Part shown: piece after piece, positions 52,377 to 64,000 of the stretch
How the letters are laid out: each line of letters starts with the position of its first letter
Position numbering within the stretch: the stretch's first letter is position 1
Assembly: GCA_000818945.1 (NCBI GenBank)
Contig: KN805450.1
Span: 72,864 to 136,863, forward strand
Direction: 5' to 3'
Source of the DNA: Schizochytrium sp. CCTCC M209059
Lineage: Eukaryota > Sar > Bigyra > Thraustochytrida > Thraustochytriidae
DNA length: 64,000 nucleotides
Program-made: the position numbers and the translations under genes
The notes under the pieces: generated by a model
Told to the model about the DNA's origin: nothing
The model's database searches: none
Seen by the model: the letters and a program-made list of their open reading frames with translations, nothing else

Positions 52377-54755
52377 ATGAGCGCGCGGGAGGACCACGGC
52401 GCGGCGGCGGCGGCGCGAGAGCGGCAGCCCCAGAACGGGCGCCAGCACGAGGACCGCACCGCGACGCAGGCGGGCCTGGCGCCAGACACGAGCACAAGAG
52501 CGACCCCAGCGCCATCGACGACGCCACGAACACCGCCCGCACAGGACGAGCACCAGCTACACCATCAGCACCAGCACCAGCACCAGCACGATGCGTCGAA
52601 AAGGGACCAGGAAGATAAACATGGATCGCAAGGACGTGCTGCAGCTCTCCATCATAGCAAAACGTCCTCGCTCCGTGGATCCGAGGTGTGGTTCTTGCGT
52701 GACAGAACTGGCGTCGCGCAGGGCCCGTTCTCGGACGAGCAAATGCGCGCTTGGGTTGAGAATGGCTACCTCTCGTCGCACATCGCCATCGCACGCTCGC
52801 ACGACGGGCCATTTGCCAAACTGCAGGCCTTCTATCCCGAGGCCGACCTCGCCTTCAAGACCCCACCTTGCGCGCCAGCTCCTGCAGAGTGCGTCGCCAA
52901 TCCGGGCAACAATGAGGCCATGTGGTACTTTAAAGACGTTCATGGAGCCATTCAAGGGCCCTTTAGCAGCCCGCAAATGAACGAGTGGGCGCGCAATGGT
53001 CTAGTCACCCTCGGTGCCGAGGTGCGCAGGGGATCTGGCCCAAGTTCCCGCTTTGTGCCGCGTGGAGATCTCTATCCTAACGACTATACTGCTTTTTTGT
53101 CTCCAGGGCAACGGGTCTCGCGCTCTGCAACCGCGCACGCTCGAATTGCTGGATCTGCCAGCAGTAGCGCCTCTGCAGCTGCCTCCGCAAGTGCTAGCGC
53201 TGCCAAGCACATTTCTCAACAGCACCAGCGAGTCACATCCAAACTCTTTTCCAGGGTCGGCAAGAACCATCGTCGATCAAACTCTGCGGGAAGCAGCTTT
53301 AGCACTCTTCGCTCGACCGGATCTGCCGGCGCAACGATCGACGCGCAAATCCTCGCCAGCGCACTCGCGGGATCCAATGAGTACACGGAAGGAGCAGACG
53401 CCAACGCAGCGACCCCTACGCCCACGTCCGCGTCTTCAGCCGCCACGCACGTGCGAAAGTTTGCAGGAAAAAAGCTTCGCTCCGTTGTGACCCCGTCCAC
53501 AAGCTCAGCGGCCTCGCATACGCCGCGACACACGTCGCAAGGATTGAGCGAGGGAGATCGTGGATTTTCGGAAGGCGGGTCCTCGCCCGACACTGCGGTG
53601 CCCCCGGCACTTCCACCCACTTCGCACGGAGCAGCCATGCATCATCGTCGTCTCAAAAGCCTGGGAAAGTATGGTCATCGACAATTCGCGAAACTCAAAC
53701 CAAAACCGAGGCGAGCGAACGGGCGATCTAACACGCGCAGACATGGCAGTCTCACGCCTGACACGATCAATCCGCACATTGTCAGCGCAGCAGGCTCGAG
53801 CGCCGTGGACGAGGAAGAACCTCTTTCTCATTTGCGCGGCTACAGCGATGATAACATCCTCGGCCACCTCGATACTTCTGAAGAGTGGCCCAGGGATGAT
53901 GCAGACTACGGTGTCGGGGAAGGCGACGATGATGATGATGACGAGGATGAAGACGAAGAAGACGAAGATGCAACGGGACAAAGAAGAGCGACTCTTGCCC
54001 AAGACCTCGAAAGCTCATCGTCGCTGGGGGACGTCCGTGACAGCGTCGAAACCAATTTGGAGGCAGTCCGTGCGGCGCTGCAGGCGGAAACGCAGGCCGA
54101 AGCGAGCCGGCGTCATCGCCGGACCAACGGAAGCGGAGATATTGGCTCCGAGGAGAACGATGCCAATCACTCGGATGGCGACTCTGACTCTGAGTCCGAA
54201 CGAGATCGAGATGCATCCTTTGGGTACCGGAGCCAGCGTGCTGGTGATCTCAACGCGGCTGCATTCCCCTTTGCTCCTGTGCTAAACAGTGACGCTGTGA
54301 CGGACCATGTCCACATGCTCTTGGGAACGTTCCGACACAAAAGAGGTTCATCGCTTGGCTTACGTTTTGGGCACACGGATCATCACCATCGCACCACGGG
54401 TCCTTCCCCCACATCTTCTACGTCTTCCATGGCAGGTCCACCCGATTCCTACTACTTATTTAATAGCGGCAACAACATCTCTGGTGCCAATGCTTCACGA
54501 GAAAAGCACATTACAGCTCTCGAGACCTCGCTTGCTGAACTGCAAGACGAAAACAGTCAACTCAAGGCATACGTGCGGCGCATGCACTCTGTGGTTGCCG
54601 CACAGCATCCAGGTCTCATGTCTCAATTTCCCAAACCACCTTCTTCTGTGCGCACAAACAATTTGGGTCTTGGAGGCCTCAGTCGTCGTCCCGCGCATCT
54701 CGCTTCAGGAAAGGGCACAGGGCCAATCTTGGGCGGCGTAAGCAACACTAGTACT

Positions 54756-54813
<58 letters not shown>

Positions 54814-57485
54814 GTAGCGGCAGCGGCGGTAACAGCAAGAGTTGCTTAAATAGCCGAGGAGATGCTGCGGATAAAAGTCCTGGCAGGCAGCAGCACGATG
54901 ACAGTGCGCCACCTCCAAGTGTAACAAGTGCAAACGTGCATGACAGCGGACACCTTGTCGCCCCTGCACAATCTCCACCTGCGGAGCTCGATCCTGTAGC
55001 CTCGGGCGCCGATCATGGCGGCGGACCACATGCCTCAGCGTCGCCCCGTCCGCTGGTCGCAACGCCTCCTCCACCTTATTCGAGCGGGGGGACAGCAGGA
55101 TCAGATCGCTCACGTCGCAATGGTGGTTTCCCTCCGCAGACGCAGCAGCAAGAGCAAGGCGGAGGAGACCTTGTACGGCAGGAGCAGAGCAAAGGCGGTC
55201 TTTCGTCGAGCAGCAACAGATTTCCGGAGGGAGACGCAGCATTATGGGAGGATTTTGTCGTTGTCGAATTTGATCGTGACTCACCCATGCTGCGACGCAA
55301 GCTTAACGCATTTGGCGAAGGCGTAGAAGAGTTGCGTGGCGAGCTCAAAGATCTAATCAAGTCCTCGTATACGTATTTGGAGAATTGTCAAGCGGAACTA
55401 GAATCACTCATGGGATTCGCAGACGAGCTCAACCAGCCGGAAATCCGCAAGCTCTCGCCTCTCATCCATTTATATCACGAGCTTCTGAAGTTTGTCGCGC
55501 AGCTTCGAGCTCGTATGTTGCACGATCTGCAGGGCAGCTTGGTGTTCAAATTTCAGGACTTTCTCGAAAACGACATGAAGCAGGCACAAAGTCTTCGACG
55601 AGAGCTCCAGCGGGCACGCGACCATTACGAGTCGTTAGAGGCCAAGTATATGCACACGCAGCGGCCGAAGGGTCGCGCGGGCGTCATTGGGAATGTAAGT
55701 CGTGGCCACGATGGCAGCGAGTCGCAGCTGTATGGGGAGCTGCAGACTGCGAAAGCGCGCTTCGAGCTTGCCCGCTTTGGCCTCGTTCAACAAATCAATC
55801 AACTGGAGAGCAAGAAGCGTTTTGTGCTCGTGGAACACACAGCGCAGGCCATTGATGGTCTGTTGGCGTTCTTTCGGCAGGGTTATCAGGCCCTGGCTGC
55901 GTACTCTGGCGTTGTCGAGGATGCGCGCGCGGACATTGCGGGCGTGCAGGACAAGTTTGACCTGATTGTAGGAAAGTGGAATGAGAAGCGTTTGCAACTC
56001 GAGTCGCAGTTGCATAGCGGGGCCTTTCCGTTCAAGAGCACGGAGCGGCGAAAGCGCAACATGAGCAAGCAACACGAAAAGGTAGTCGTATCCTCGAGCA
56101 CGTCCCGCGCCTCGCAGGACCCGCTCTCCGTGCACGAGGGATACTTGTACAAGCGAAGCTCAAACGTCCGGAGGCAGTGGAAACGTCGCTACTTTGTTCT
56201 GCGCACGGACAAGTTGCTGTACTACAGGTCTTGGAAGGATGTGAATCCGCAACCAGTGTGCGACATTCTTCTTTCGTCCGTTCGCGAAGTTACGAATACA
56301 GAGTTTAAGAATTGCTTTGAAATTCTATCGCCCAACAAGAAGGCCTACATTCTGCAAGCCACAAGCGCGCACGAGATGGCGACCTGGATGGCTGCGATTC
56401 GGCGAGCCATCGAAATGGTTCTCGTCAAGCAGCAGCAGCGGCCTTCGCTCTCGCGCACGACGGGACTCGCGGATCCAGACGTGACGCTGCTTCTCAAGTT
56501 CAATCCGACCTGCGCGGATTGCGGAAAGGCAGACCCGGACTGGGTTTCGTTGAATCTTGGCGTACTCATTTGTATTACCTGCAGTGGTATCCATCGATCG
56601 CTCGGCACGCATATTTCCAAGGTCCGCTCGTTGACGCTTGACCAGCTTGCACGGACCCAAGTGCGTCTACTGCGAAGACTTGGCAATGAGGCCATGAATA
56701 CTTTTATGGAGTCAACGCTGAGCGCCGAGCAGAAGCCTGATCCCGATGCGGATCGTGACGCGCGCGAGCGTTTTATTCGTGAAAAGTACGTGAGTCTCCG
56801 CTTCTTCGACCTTGCGGAAATTTCGAGTCACGCGAATGAGGCGCGTGCACGTCTATTCTCGAGCGTGCGGGAGAACGATTTGGATACCTTGGCGCGCGTC
56901 GTCCTTTCGGGTGTTCTAGCGGGGGCGCTCGACCACACACTGGACGATGCAGGAGACACTGCTCTGCATGTTTGCGCAGCGGCGGGTCATGAAGATTGTG
57001 TCGAGTTTCTCGTTCTGAACGGGGCCGACCCTGCCGTGGTGAACGATCGTGGACTGACGGCTCTGCAGCTGTCCCAGGACGGAGGACATCCAGGAGCTGT
57101 AGCGCTTCTCGAGCGCCTGCTTCGGTCGCGGAGTTCAAGCTCGGCGAGCGGGCATGCTTCATCGAGGGGCGAACAGGGCAATATGGTCATGTCTGGATCT
57201 GGCGGCGGGGTGTTTCCAGGTCTCCTTTCGCGGCCACCTTTGATGCCCACGCTTTCTTCCGCGATCAATGGCTCGCTTCGCGAGGCGAGCGAGATGAGCG
57301 ATTGCGAGGATCTGCCGTCACTTGTGGATCCGGCGCCTGCATTTCCGCACCACCGGCCGACACGGTCTGCGCCATCTTCGCCAATCTTGCAGCAAGGCCC
57401 GGGTGACTACGATGACGATGATGATGATGATGATGATGAAGAGGAGGAGGATGACGACGACGACGACGACCACGACGACGAAGAC

Positions 57486-57517
<32 letters not shown>

Positions 57518-57743
57518 AGAAGACCACGATAACGTCGCTGAGGAGGACATCGAGGTGGGAGACACTGATGACACGGACGATACGAGGCGAGAAAACGAGG
57601 AAGGCGAGAGGGACGATCATCATACGGTGGCCACCGCAGCCGCCACCGCTGCTTCGTCGGGAGTTCTCTCTGCTCACCCACACTCCCCACTTCATCTGAG
57701 CTCGCCCTCCACCGAAACAGGCCCACGACACTTCCCTCGATGA
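52377..57743 (+). CDS. Double-GYF, BAR, PH, ArfGAP, ankyrin protein
   Basis: 1788 residues in one uninterrupted exon, start MSAREDHGAA. Two GYF-like domains: EVWFLRDRTGVAQGPFSDEQ (~103-150) and MWYFKDVHGAIQGPFSSPQM (~182-235), both with the W-x-F/Y and GPF signature. A long disordered region (~240-950) follows, with Ser run encoded by AGC repeat (~795-812) and a coiled coil at ~705-740. BAR domain ~955-1210 (FDRDSPMLRRKLNAFGEGVE; LVFKFQDFLENDMKQAQSLR). PH ~1253-1345 (HEGYLYKRSSNVRRQWKRRY). ArfGAP zinc finger Cys1379, Cys1382, Cys1399, Cys1402 with arginine finger Arg1407 (CSGIHRSLG). Ankyrin repeats ~1525-1595. Acidic D/E-rich tail. BAR-PH-ArfGAP-ANK is the ACAP/AGD1-4 type: membrane-curvature-linked GAP for Arf GTPases. 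GYF domains bind proline-rich peptides; their fusion here is unusual. Confidence 0.94.
54756..54811. repeat. (AGC)n coding trinucleotide repeat (poly-Ser)
   Basis: About 18 AGC codons inside the ArfGAP-protein gene, in the disordered linker. Confidence 0.95.
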
Positions 57744-58237
57744 AAAGGTACCACAGTGGAAGTCGGTGATCTGTGGGAATTAGCACCGTGGTGGGCCTAG
57801 TCTTCCCGAAGGCCCCAGATATTCCCGGAGGATCCACAGGAGGCGCTTTTTGGAAAGTCAACCAACCAGCGGTAGCAATAGGTAGCCGCGAAAGAAGGGG
57901 CGAAAAATACTAAACATTAAAAATTATAATTTAAAAAAAAGAAAAAGAAAAAGGAAAGAAAGGAATCTCAACGAAAGAAAACAAGAGAAGGAAAAGGGGG
58001 ACGGTGGCGGGCATTCCTTGTCCTTCTCCCACCGATCGATGCGATGAAGGCGCGGGGCATGGGTGGGCGGGTAGACTGGATGAATGAGAATTGAGACGTG
58101 CAGACGCCTGATCACATTGCGGAGAACCTGATGAAGAGAGAAGAAAGACGGGGCGATTTGGACAAAGAAGAAATTATTGCTACTGTGCACTGTAGTACAG
58201 CGCAAATCCTTGCAATGCTTTCGAAGAGATCAAATGT
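57744..58237. other. 3' flank of the ArfGAP-protein gene
   Basis: A/G-rich AAAAAGAAAAAGG run at 57935-57990. Nothing else recognisable. Confidence 0.6.
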
Positions 58238-58386
58238 TTACATGAACTGATTGATCGTGGCGATGTAGGCCTGGTACCAGTCTAAGAGACGCGCGATGAT
58301 GCTATAGAGTACGAGAATATTCAAGTGAAAGGATCCCGAGAAGATGGTCTTGATGACATACAGCACGAATGCGTTTTGATTGTGGT
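58238..58386 (-). pseudogene. Coding-like 3' exon fragment of an unidentified membrane protein
   Basis: On the minus strand a 48-codon frame runs from a CTCTAAG-type acceptor to a TAA stop and reads HNQNAFVLYVIKTIFSGSFH, then LNILVLYSIIARLLDWYQAY, then IATINQFM. The alternating hydrophobic pattern looks like one or two membrane helices, unlike the low-complexity frames around it. A GTAATA donor at 58484 would give a 98-bp intron in the right phase (GTCG + AC), but the upstream exon is not identifiable. It could be the last exon of a gene, an old remnant or chance. Type is set to pseudogene only because no complete gene can be built. Confidence 0.3.
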
Positions 58387-58483
58387 CTTAGAGATGGTGT
58401 TGAAGCTCGTGAGCGTTAATGCCAGATTGCTTATACCACTCGCGAAGGTTGCCTCTTTTTTCCCCGTTTCGCTCTTATTATTA

Positions 58484-59493
58484 CCGACTCTGCGCGGCAC
58501 TCGCGAAACAGTAGTAGGCCTCGATTGTGTATATTTTTTTGTTTTGTTTTTTGAGGAGAAAGTGGTGTCGACAGAGGAAAAAAATGAAAGGCCAAGATAA
58601 AATCTGCGTGCCTGCTAACATGTATGTGCTAGCGAGTGCCAACCGCCACAATGCTGATTCCCGCCGTCCGCCCGCTCCCCGCCCTCCAGGCTTCCTGTAT
58701 GTCGATACAGTTGCCGAGCAAGGGAGCAAGCGAGCGCGCAAGTGAGCGAGTAAGGCAAAGGATAGAGCAGAGTACGTATCTCTGCGCAGCGGGGCTGCCG
58801 CGCGCGCGAGGCGTCAAACGGAAACGCCTCGTCAGCTGGCCACTGACTGCAGCTGGCCATCGATCTAGTCGAGTAGCAGCCAGCCAGGTACTAGTACCCC
58901 GTGGCAGGGAGCGGCCGGCCTGCCAGCGAGCGAGCCAGAAACGGCGAAAAGAAAAGGAAAAAAAAATGAAGTAAAAGAAAAAGAAAGGAAAGAGAAGAAA
59001 AGAAATGAAAGAAAAGAAACTGGCAGAGGACGGCAGGATGGACGGCAGCGGCACCCGCCCCCACATGGCCCACTCTACAAGCCCCTCACCACAGCGGTTC
59101 GTCGGTCTTGAGTCGCCGCAGCCCCCCCCCCCCCCCCCCCCCCCTCCCCCCCCTCCACAGGCTGGATCCTTCGAGCCGTTTCGCCTCGCCGCAGCACCTC
59201 CTCCGCTCTGCGCTGCTCCGCTCTGCTTCGCTCCGTTCTGCTTTCCCCTTGCCCTTCATTCTTGCCCTGCGCCACCTCGCTCCGCGCGCTTCCCTGCCCG
59301 CGCAGCGCAGCGAGCAGGAGCACGGGCGGGCCGCGGCGCGAGCTGCAAGCCAGGCCAGGCCGGGCCAGGCGAGGCCAGGCCGGGCCAGGCCGGGCCAGGC
59401 CAAGCAAGCGACTGCGAGCAACAGCAAGCAGAGCGAGGCGTCGCCCGCTGCACACCCGACAGACAGGCAGACAGACACGCAGACAGACAAGGC

Positions 59494-59535
<42 letters not shown>

Positions 59536-62500
59536 CGGACCGCGTCGCCGTCCGCGTGCTGCGCTGCGAGAGGCCGCGCGCCAGCGACACGACCGGTGCG
59601 AGGGCGACCGGGTTTCCCTCCCCCTTCCTCGCTTCCTCCTTCTCGTGGGGGTGGCCGTTGTTTATCCTTCCATGCATCCATCCACCCGATTTGCGCCGGC
59701 CGCCACGCCGCCTGTGACGAGGAAAGGAAGTAGGCCAGGGCCGGAGGGAGCGCGGAAGGAAAGGTAAGTAAAACCAGCTGCGGCCAGACAGCAACCAAGC
59801 CACTCTCCCCTCTCGCGGCCAGCTGGCAGATGCCGCCGCGCGCCAACTCGCGGAGCCGCAGCCGAGACGGCAGCAGCAGCAGCAGCAGCAGCAGGAGCAG
59901 CAGCAGCCGGGGAGAGAAAGAGAGAAAGAAGGGGCCTCCCTGCTCCTTCCTCGCCGCGTCCTTCCTTCCTCCCTTCCTTCCTGCAGACCCTGTCCCTCCT
60001 GCCTCGCCCGCGACTCGCCCCGACGCGAGCGGGCGCGGCAGCCTCGCCTCGGAGTCGCCTCGCCTCGCCTCGCCTCGGCCGCCTGGCCCCGTCCGCACCC
60101 GGCGGAGCAGGCCCGTGGACGCAAGCGTTCGCCCGGCTTCGCGGAGAGGAGGAGGAGGAGGCCCCGGCCGTGACGCCGACCCGGGAGGGGTGAAAGAAAG
60201 CGGGGACCGGCACGGCTCGGAGCGGAGAGGGCAGAGCAGAGCAGAGCTGAGCAGAGCTGAGCAGAGCGGGAGCAAGGCGAGGCAAGGCGGAGCGGGGCGA
60301 ACGGAGCCAGGACAGACGGAGAGTGCAGGCTGGGGGCCTCGGGAAGAAGGGTGCCGCTCCGCTCGGTCAATCGTCCCCCGACTACCTGCAGTCTGTGGAA
60401 GCTTGCGAACAGCGCGCTGGAGACGAGCGCTGGCCTGAATGGATGATGCATGTGTACCACATCCACGTGCGTACCGTCCAGTGTCCGCGCGCGGCACAGC
60501 GTGATCGTGCTTTCCGCCAGGCCTTCAAAAAGACACGCGATGCTTCGATCGATTGATCGATCGGTCGGTCGGTCGGCTTGATGTGTCGATGAATCGCCCT
60601 CGTCGCGTCGCGTCGCGTCGCGTTTGCTGGCGCAGGCGGTCTCCCTCCTTGGCTCAGGCGAAGGAGAGCCCACCACACCACAGTTTACCCCACGCCGGCA
60701 CAGATAATCCGGTCAATTGAAGCCTTGCGAAGCAACCCTCACCTACGAAGTCCATACGAAAGAAATACTGTGGGTATCTGCTTGGGAGGGACAGAGTGGA
60801 TCCTGGCAGACGGACGAACACCACGCGCCGTCCGCTACGACGCGGACAGAGAGCGAAGGCGCACCAATCAGCCGCAAGTCTGGCACAATATACCTTGAAC
60901 CAGAAACGAAGACCCACGAGGGCCAGTCGCTTGGGGGTCATCTCGGGACACCTTCAGGCGAGGACGCCATCTTCCGTGCTGCAGCCGCCACCGCCGCCAC
61001 GCACGCGCAAAGACCGGGGCGGAGCCCCAAGGCCTGGGTCCCACACCTGAATATGTGGGCTCAAAGCAAGTAGCTCCCTGCACTCCCACAGCCGAGAAGA
61101 ATTCGTTGGAAGTTGCGGTCAGCCTGTCTGCCAGCCTGCCTGCCTGTTTGCCAGCCTGCAAGAGCGCAGCGCGGCTGCGGTCCAGGCGTGAGGGGCAAAA
61201 GTTATTAACTGTAAGTATTGTTTGTCTCCCCTCCGGCCGCAGCGCGCTCTGGCTGGCGCGCAGCGGCGCTTTCCCTCCCCCCCCCTTTTCCCTCTCGTGC
61301 TGCTCTCCTTTCGGCCGCGGGGTCGCGCTTGGCGCTGCTCCGCTGACGGGCTTGTGGCTCGCTGGTTCGCCGGTTCGCTCGCTCGTGCGCGCACGCGCCC
61401 GTCGCCGTACGGCCGCACGTCCGTCGTCTCTCGCGCCGCCGCCGCGGCGAGTGCGGGCGCCGGGGAGCGCACATTTGGCTGGCTGGCTGGCTGCGTGCGT
61501 GCGTGCGTGCGGGCGGGCGGGCGTGCGTGCGTGCTTGCGTGCCTTGCGCTGCCTTCCTGCCTGTCTGCGTGCGGGCGCGCGGGGAGTGCGTGCGAGCGAG
61601 CGAGCGAGAGAGAGAGTGCGTGCGTGCATGAGCAAGTGCATGCGCGCAGTGCGTGCGTTTTCTTTCTCCTCCCCTTTTCATTTTGTGTATGGATTTTTAT
61701 TTTCTTTTTCATAGATTTTTTATTTCATCATCTATTAGGCCTAGATCCTGTTTTATTTTTTCTTCGTCGTCGCGCTCGCGCTCTCGCGAGCGATGGAGGA
61801 GAGAGGAAGGAACCTCGGGGCGGCTCCGCTCGCATGCGTGGCCGTGCGCACGGGCGCGCGCACCTCCGCCTCCGTCCTTTCCCGGCCCTGGCCCTTCTTG
61901 CGCCGCGGGCGCCCCTCTCTCTCTCCGCCGGCCGGACAAGGCGCAGTCTGCCCGGCGCCGCCTGCGGCCTCGTCTCGTCCTCGAAGCGAGGCGCCACTGA
62001 GCGAGCGAGCGAGCGATCGAGTGACTGCCAGTGAATGAGCCGAAGCCGGAGGGCCGAGGACGGCGAAGGCGGCGCAGAAGAACACGCACCGCCGCTACGT
62101 TGACAGCCCGCCGCGCGCGGCCCGGCTGCGCGCGCGCGCGCTAGGCAGGCAGGCAGGACAGGCAAGACAGGCAGGCAGGACAGGCGAGACAGGCGAGACA
62201 AGCGAGACAGGCGAGACAGGGAGGCAAGACAGGCGAGGGAGGCAAGCAGTCGCGGCCTGCGCCCGCCGTCGCCGCGCCAGCTTCCCACAAAGGAGAAAGA
62301 CTGCGGGGGGAGGATTATGAAAGGTGGAAGCAGCGCCGGGGTCCCTTCCTCCGCGAGTCTTCTCGTCGCGGCGGTGCCTTGCTTTGTTGTGTCTCGTCTT
62401 GTCTTGTCTTGTCTTGCCTTGCCTTGCCTTGCCCTGCCTTGGCCTGCGCGCCGGCGCGCCGTCGCCTCGCGCCGCTACCGCCTGCCGCTTGCCGCCTGCC

Positions 62501-63269
62501 GCGCGGGTTTGCCCGGCAGAAGCTGGTTGTGGTCTGGCCTGAGCGCGCGAGGCGAGGCGAGGCGAGGCGAGGCCAGGCGAGGAGGGGCGAAGACGGCGCG
62601 GCGAAATGAGAGAGGAGCTCACTCGCTCGCCTCGCCTCGCCTCGCCTCGCCTCGCCTCGGAAGCGCGCGTGCGCTCGCTCGCTCGCTCTCTCGCTTGATG
62701 GTGCGCGGCGGTGCCAGGGCTCCCGCGCGACGCGGTCCTCCGCCTCCCGAGGCCTCCCGGCGCCCGCCCGTGCCGCTCATGGGCGGGCGAGGCCAGGGAT
62801 GCCTGCACCTCCTCTCGTCCCTCTCCCCGATCGATCCATTGAGCGATGATGGTAAGACGCCGTGCGGTCGAACGATTCCAGTTGGCCCGTGGAAGCGAGG
62901 CGGGGCAGGCGAGGCGAATCAAGGCGAGGCGAGGCGAGAGGGGGCGAACCGAGACGAGATGAGACGAGACGACAAGAGACGATCCGCCGGGCCAGTAGTG
63001 CAGCAGCAAGAGAGCAGCTGCGAGCGGTGCGGCCTGCGCGCGTGGCCAGTCGGAGCCTCGCCGGCAGCTCTCCTCTCTGCTTTCTTTCTTTTTCTTTTAT
63101 TTCCTTTCCTTTCATTTCCTTTCCTTTTCTTTCCTTTCCTTTCCTTTTTTCCTTTTTCTCTTTTCCTTTCTTTTCTTTTTTCTATTCTTTTCATTTCCTT
63201 GGTTTTCAACATTTTATCTGGAAAACATGCCCTCATGCACCGCCCTGCCTACGAGCTTTCTGCTGCCCG

Positions 63270-63314
<45 letters not shown>

Positions 63315-64000
63315 TTGCCTACGTTCGGCGGTCGCCTCGGCACACGATCAGCCGCTGCCGGTCGCTCGCCCCTTGTTTTTAATCAGTGAGTCAGTCTGTC
63401 AGTCTGTCAGTATATCTGTCTGGCTGTCTGTCTGTCTGACTGTCTGTCAGTCAGCTCCTGTGCAGTCGCAGGTCCGAGCGCGTCGATCCCGGCGGTAGTA
63501 TCAATCCTTCGTCCCTTCCCTCTTTTTCCTCCTCTTTTCCTTCTCCTTGCCTCCCTTTCTTCGTTGGCCTGGCACGGCACGGCATGGCATCGGGCATGGC
63601 ATCTGCTTGGCTTGGCTTCTCCCCTCCCTCCCTTCCCTCGCTCCGCGCGCGCCCGCCGCCGCCTGCGAGGTCGACGATGGACGGTCCCTTCGGCGGCCGG
63701 CCGCCCAGATGAATCGATACGGAGGGCGCCGATCGATCGAGCAGCGAAGGCGCGAAGAGCTAGCTCTAGGCAAAATCAAGGCCAAAAGGGGCAGCGCAAG
63801 CAAGCAGATGCAGACGTCTCGTCCTCCTTCGTTCGTTCGTTCGTTCGTTCGTTCGTGCGTGCGTGCGTGCGTTCGCTCGCTCGCTCGCTCGCTCCGTATG
63901 CAGCGCAGTCTAGCGCCCCACGTCGCGCCGAAGTCTTCCTCTCTCCCTCCCTCTCTCCTGTTCGGTCGCCCGCCCGCGCGCTCGCCTTCGCGCGGCTGCC
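58484..64000. other. 5.5-kb gene-poor repeat-rich tract to the right edge
   Basis: Contents: poly(C) of ~23 at 59122-59144, GGCCAGGCCG-type array 59350-59402, (ACAG)n 59480-59532, (AGC)n 59872-59892, GCAGAGC/GCAGAGCTGA array 60232-60272, TGCG/GGCG runs 61490-61530, TCTTG/CCTTG pentamers 62395-62445, (GGCGA)n 62548-62585, (CGCCT)n 62625-62660, TTTCC-type runs 63090-63160, (TGCC)n 63268-63312, (GTTC)n then (GCTC)n 63828-63893. The stretch 60640-61080 is less repetitive, but I recognise no protein in it. AGGCCTA at 61737. Confidence 0.65.

Noticed and set aside
60717..61073. 118-codon plus-strand frame in a less repetitive stretch
   Set aside because: No recognisable motif, a competing minus-strand frame over the same bases, and it runs into GCC/CGC low-complexity sequence.

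Overview
This window is nuclear DNA of a eukaryotic protist. The sequence shows GC-rich, mostly uninterrupted long genes, a few short GT-AG introns (92 to about 430 bp), genes on both strands with no operon logic, and mitochondrial and ER/Golgi proteins (2-oxoglutarate dehydrogenase, mitochondrial carriers, DHHC acyltransferase, ArfGAP). Gene structure, codon use and the great density of simple tandem repeats suggest a stramenopile, perhaps a labyrinthulomycete/thraustochytrid. That placement is inference; I could not run a search.

Layout: 1-1.5 kb, first recognisable exon of a DEAD-box RNA helicase (-), divergent from a membrane-anchored purple acid phosphatase (+, 1.7-3.8 kb). 4.2-5.5 kb, an atypical mitochondrial carrier (-). 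5.5-8.7 kb, repeats. 8.7-10.3 kb, a five-exon ornithine-type mitochondrial carrier (+). 11.1-13.1 kb, WDR43/Utp5 (-), divergent from a Vma22/CCDC115-like V-ATPase assembly factor (+). 14.9-16.9 kb, membrane-anchored M14 carboxypeptidase (-). 17.4 kb, a doubtful small gene. 17.8-19.1 kb, a FAM192A/PIP30 (NIP30) protein (-). 21.5-24.6 kb, OGDH E1 (+). 25.0-29.2 kb, a 1347-residue cysteine-peptidase-like / ThiF-E1 / kinase-like fusion (-). 29.2-31.5 kb, an AT-rich island. 31.5-32.6 kb, a membrane protein (+). 33.4-34.5 kb, DHHC acyltransferase (-). 35.3-36.7 kb, KIN17 (+). 37.3-39.5 kb, a RhaD-type aldolase/dehydrogenase fusion (+). 40.25-40.83 kb, a pentanucleotide satellite abutting PLAA/Doa1 (+, 40.8-43.2 kb). 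44.6-45.9 kb, arginase (-). 45.9-52.4 kb, a gene-poor repeat desert with a ~500-bp TTTC array. 52.4-57.7 kb, a 1788-residue GYF-GYF-BAR-PH-ArfGAP-ankyrin protein (+). 57.7-64 kb, a second gene-poor tract.

Functional links: arginase and the ornithine carrier are two steps of arginine/ornithine metabolism. PLAA, the PIP30-like protein and the E1-like fusion all touch ubiquitin/proteasome biology. WDR43, KIN17 and the DEAD-box helicase concern RNA and nucleolar/nuclear processes. These are scattered neighbours, not a cluster.

The best candidates for something undescribed are the peptidase/E1/kinase-like fusion at 25.0-29.2 kb and the double-GYF BAR-PH-ArfGAP-ankyrin protein at 52.4-57.7 kb. Next come the bacterial-type aldolase/dehydrogenase fusion and the unusual pentanucleotide repeats at gene starts and in introns. 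I found no rRNA, tRNA, CRISPR array, transposase, reverse transcriptase or virus-like gene.
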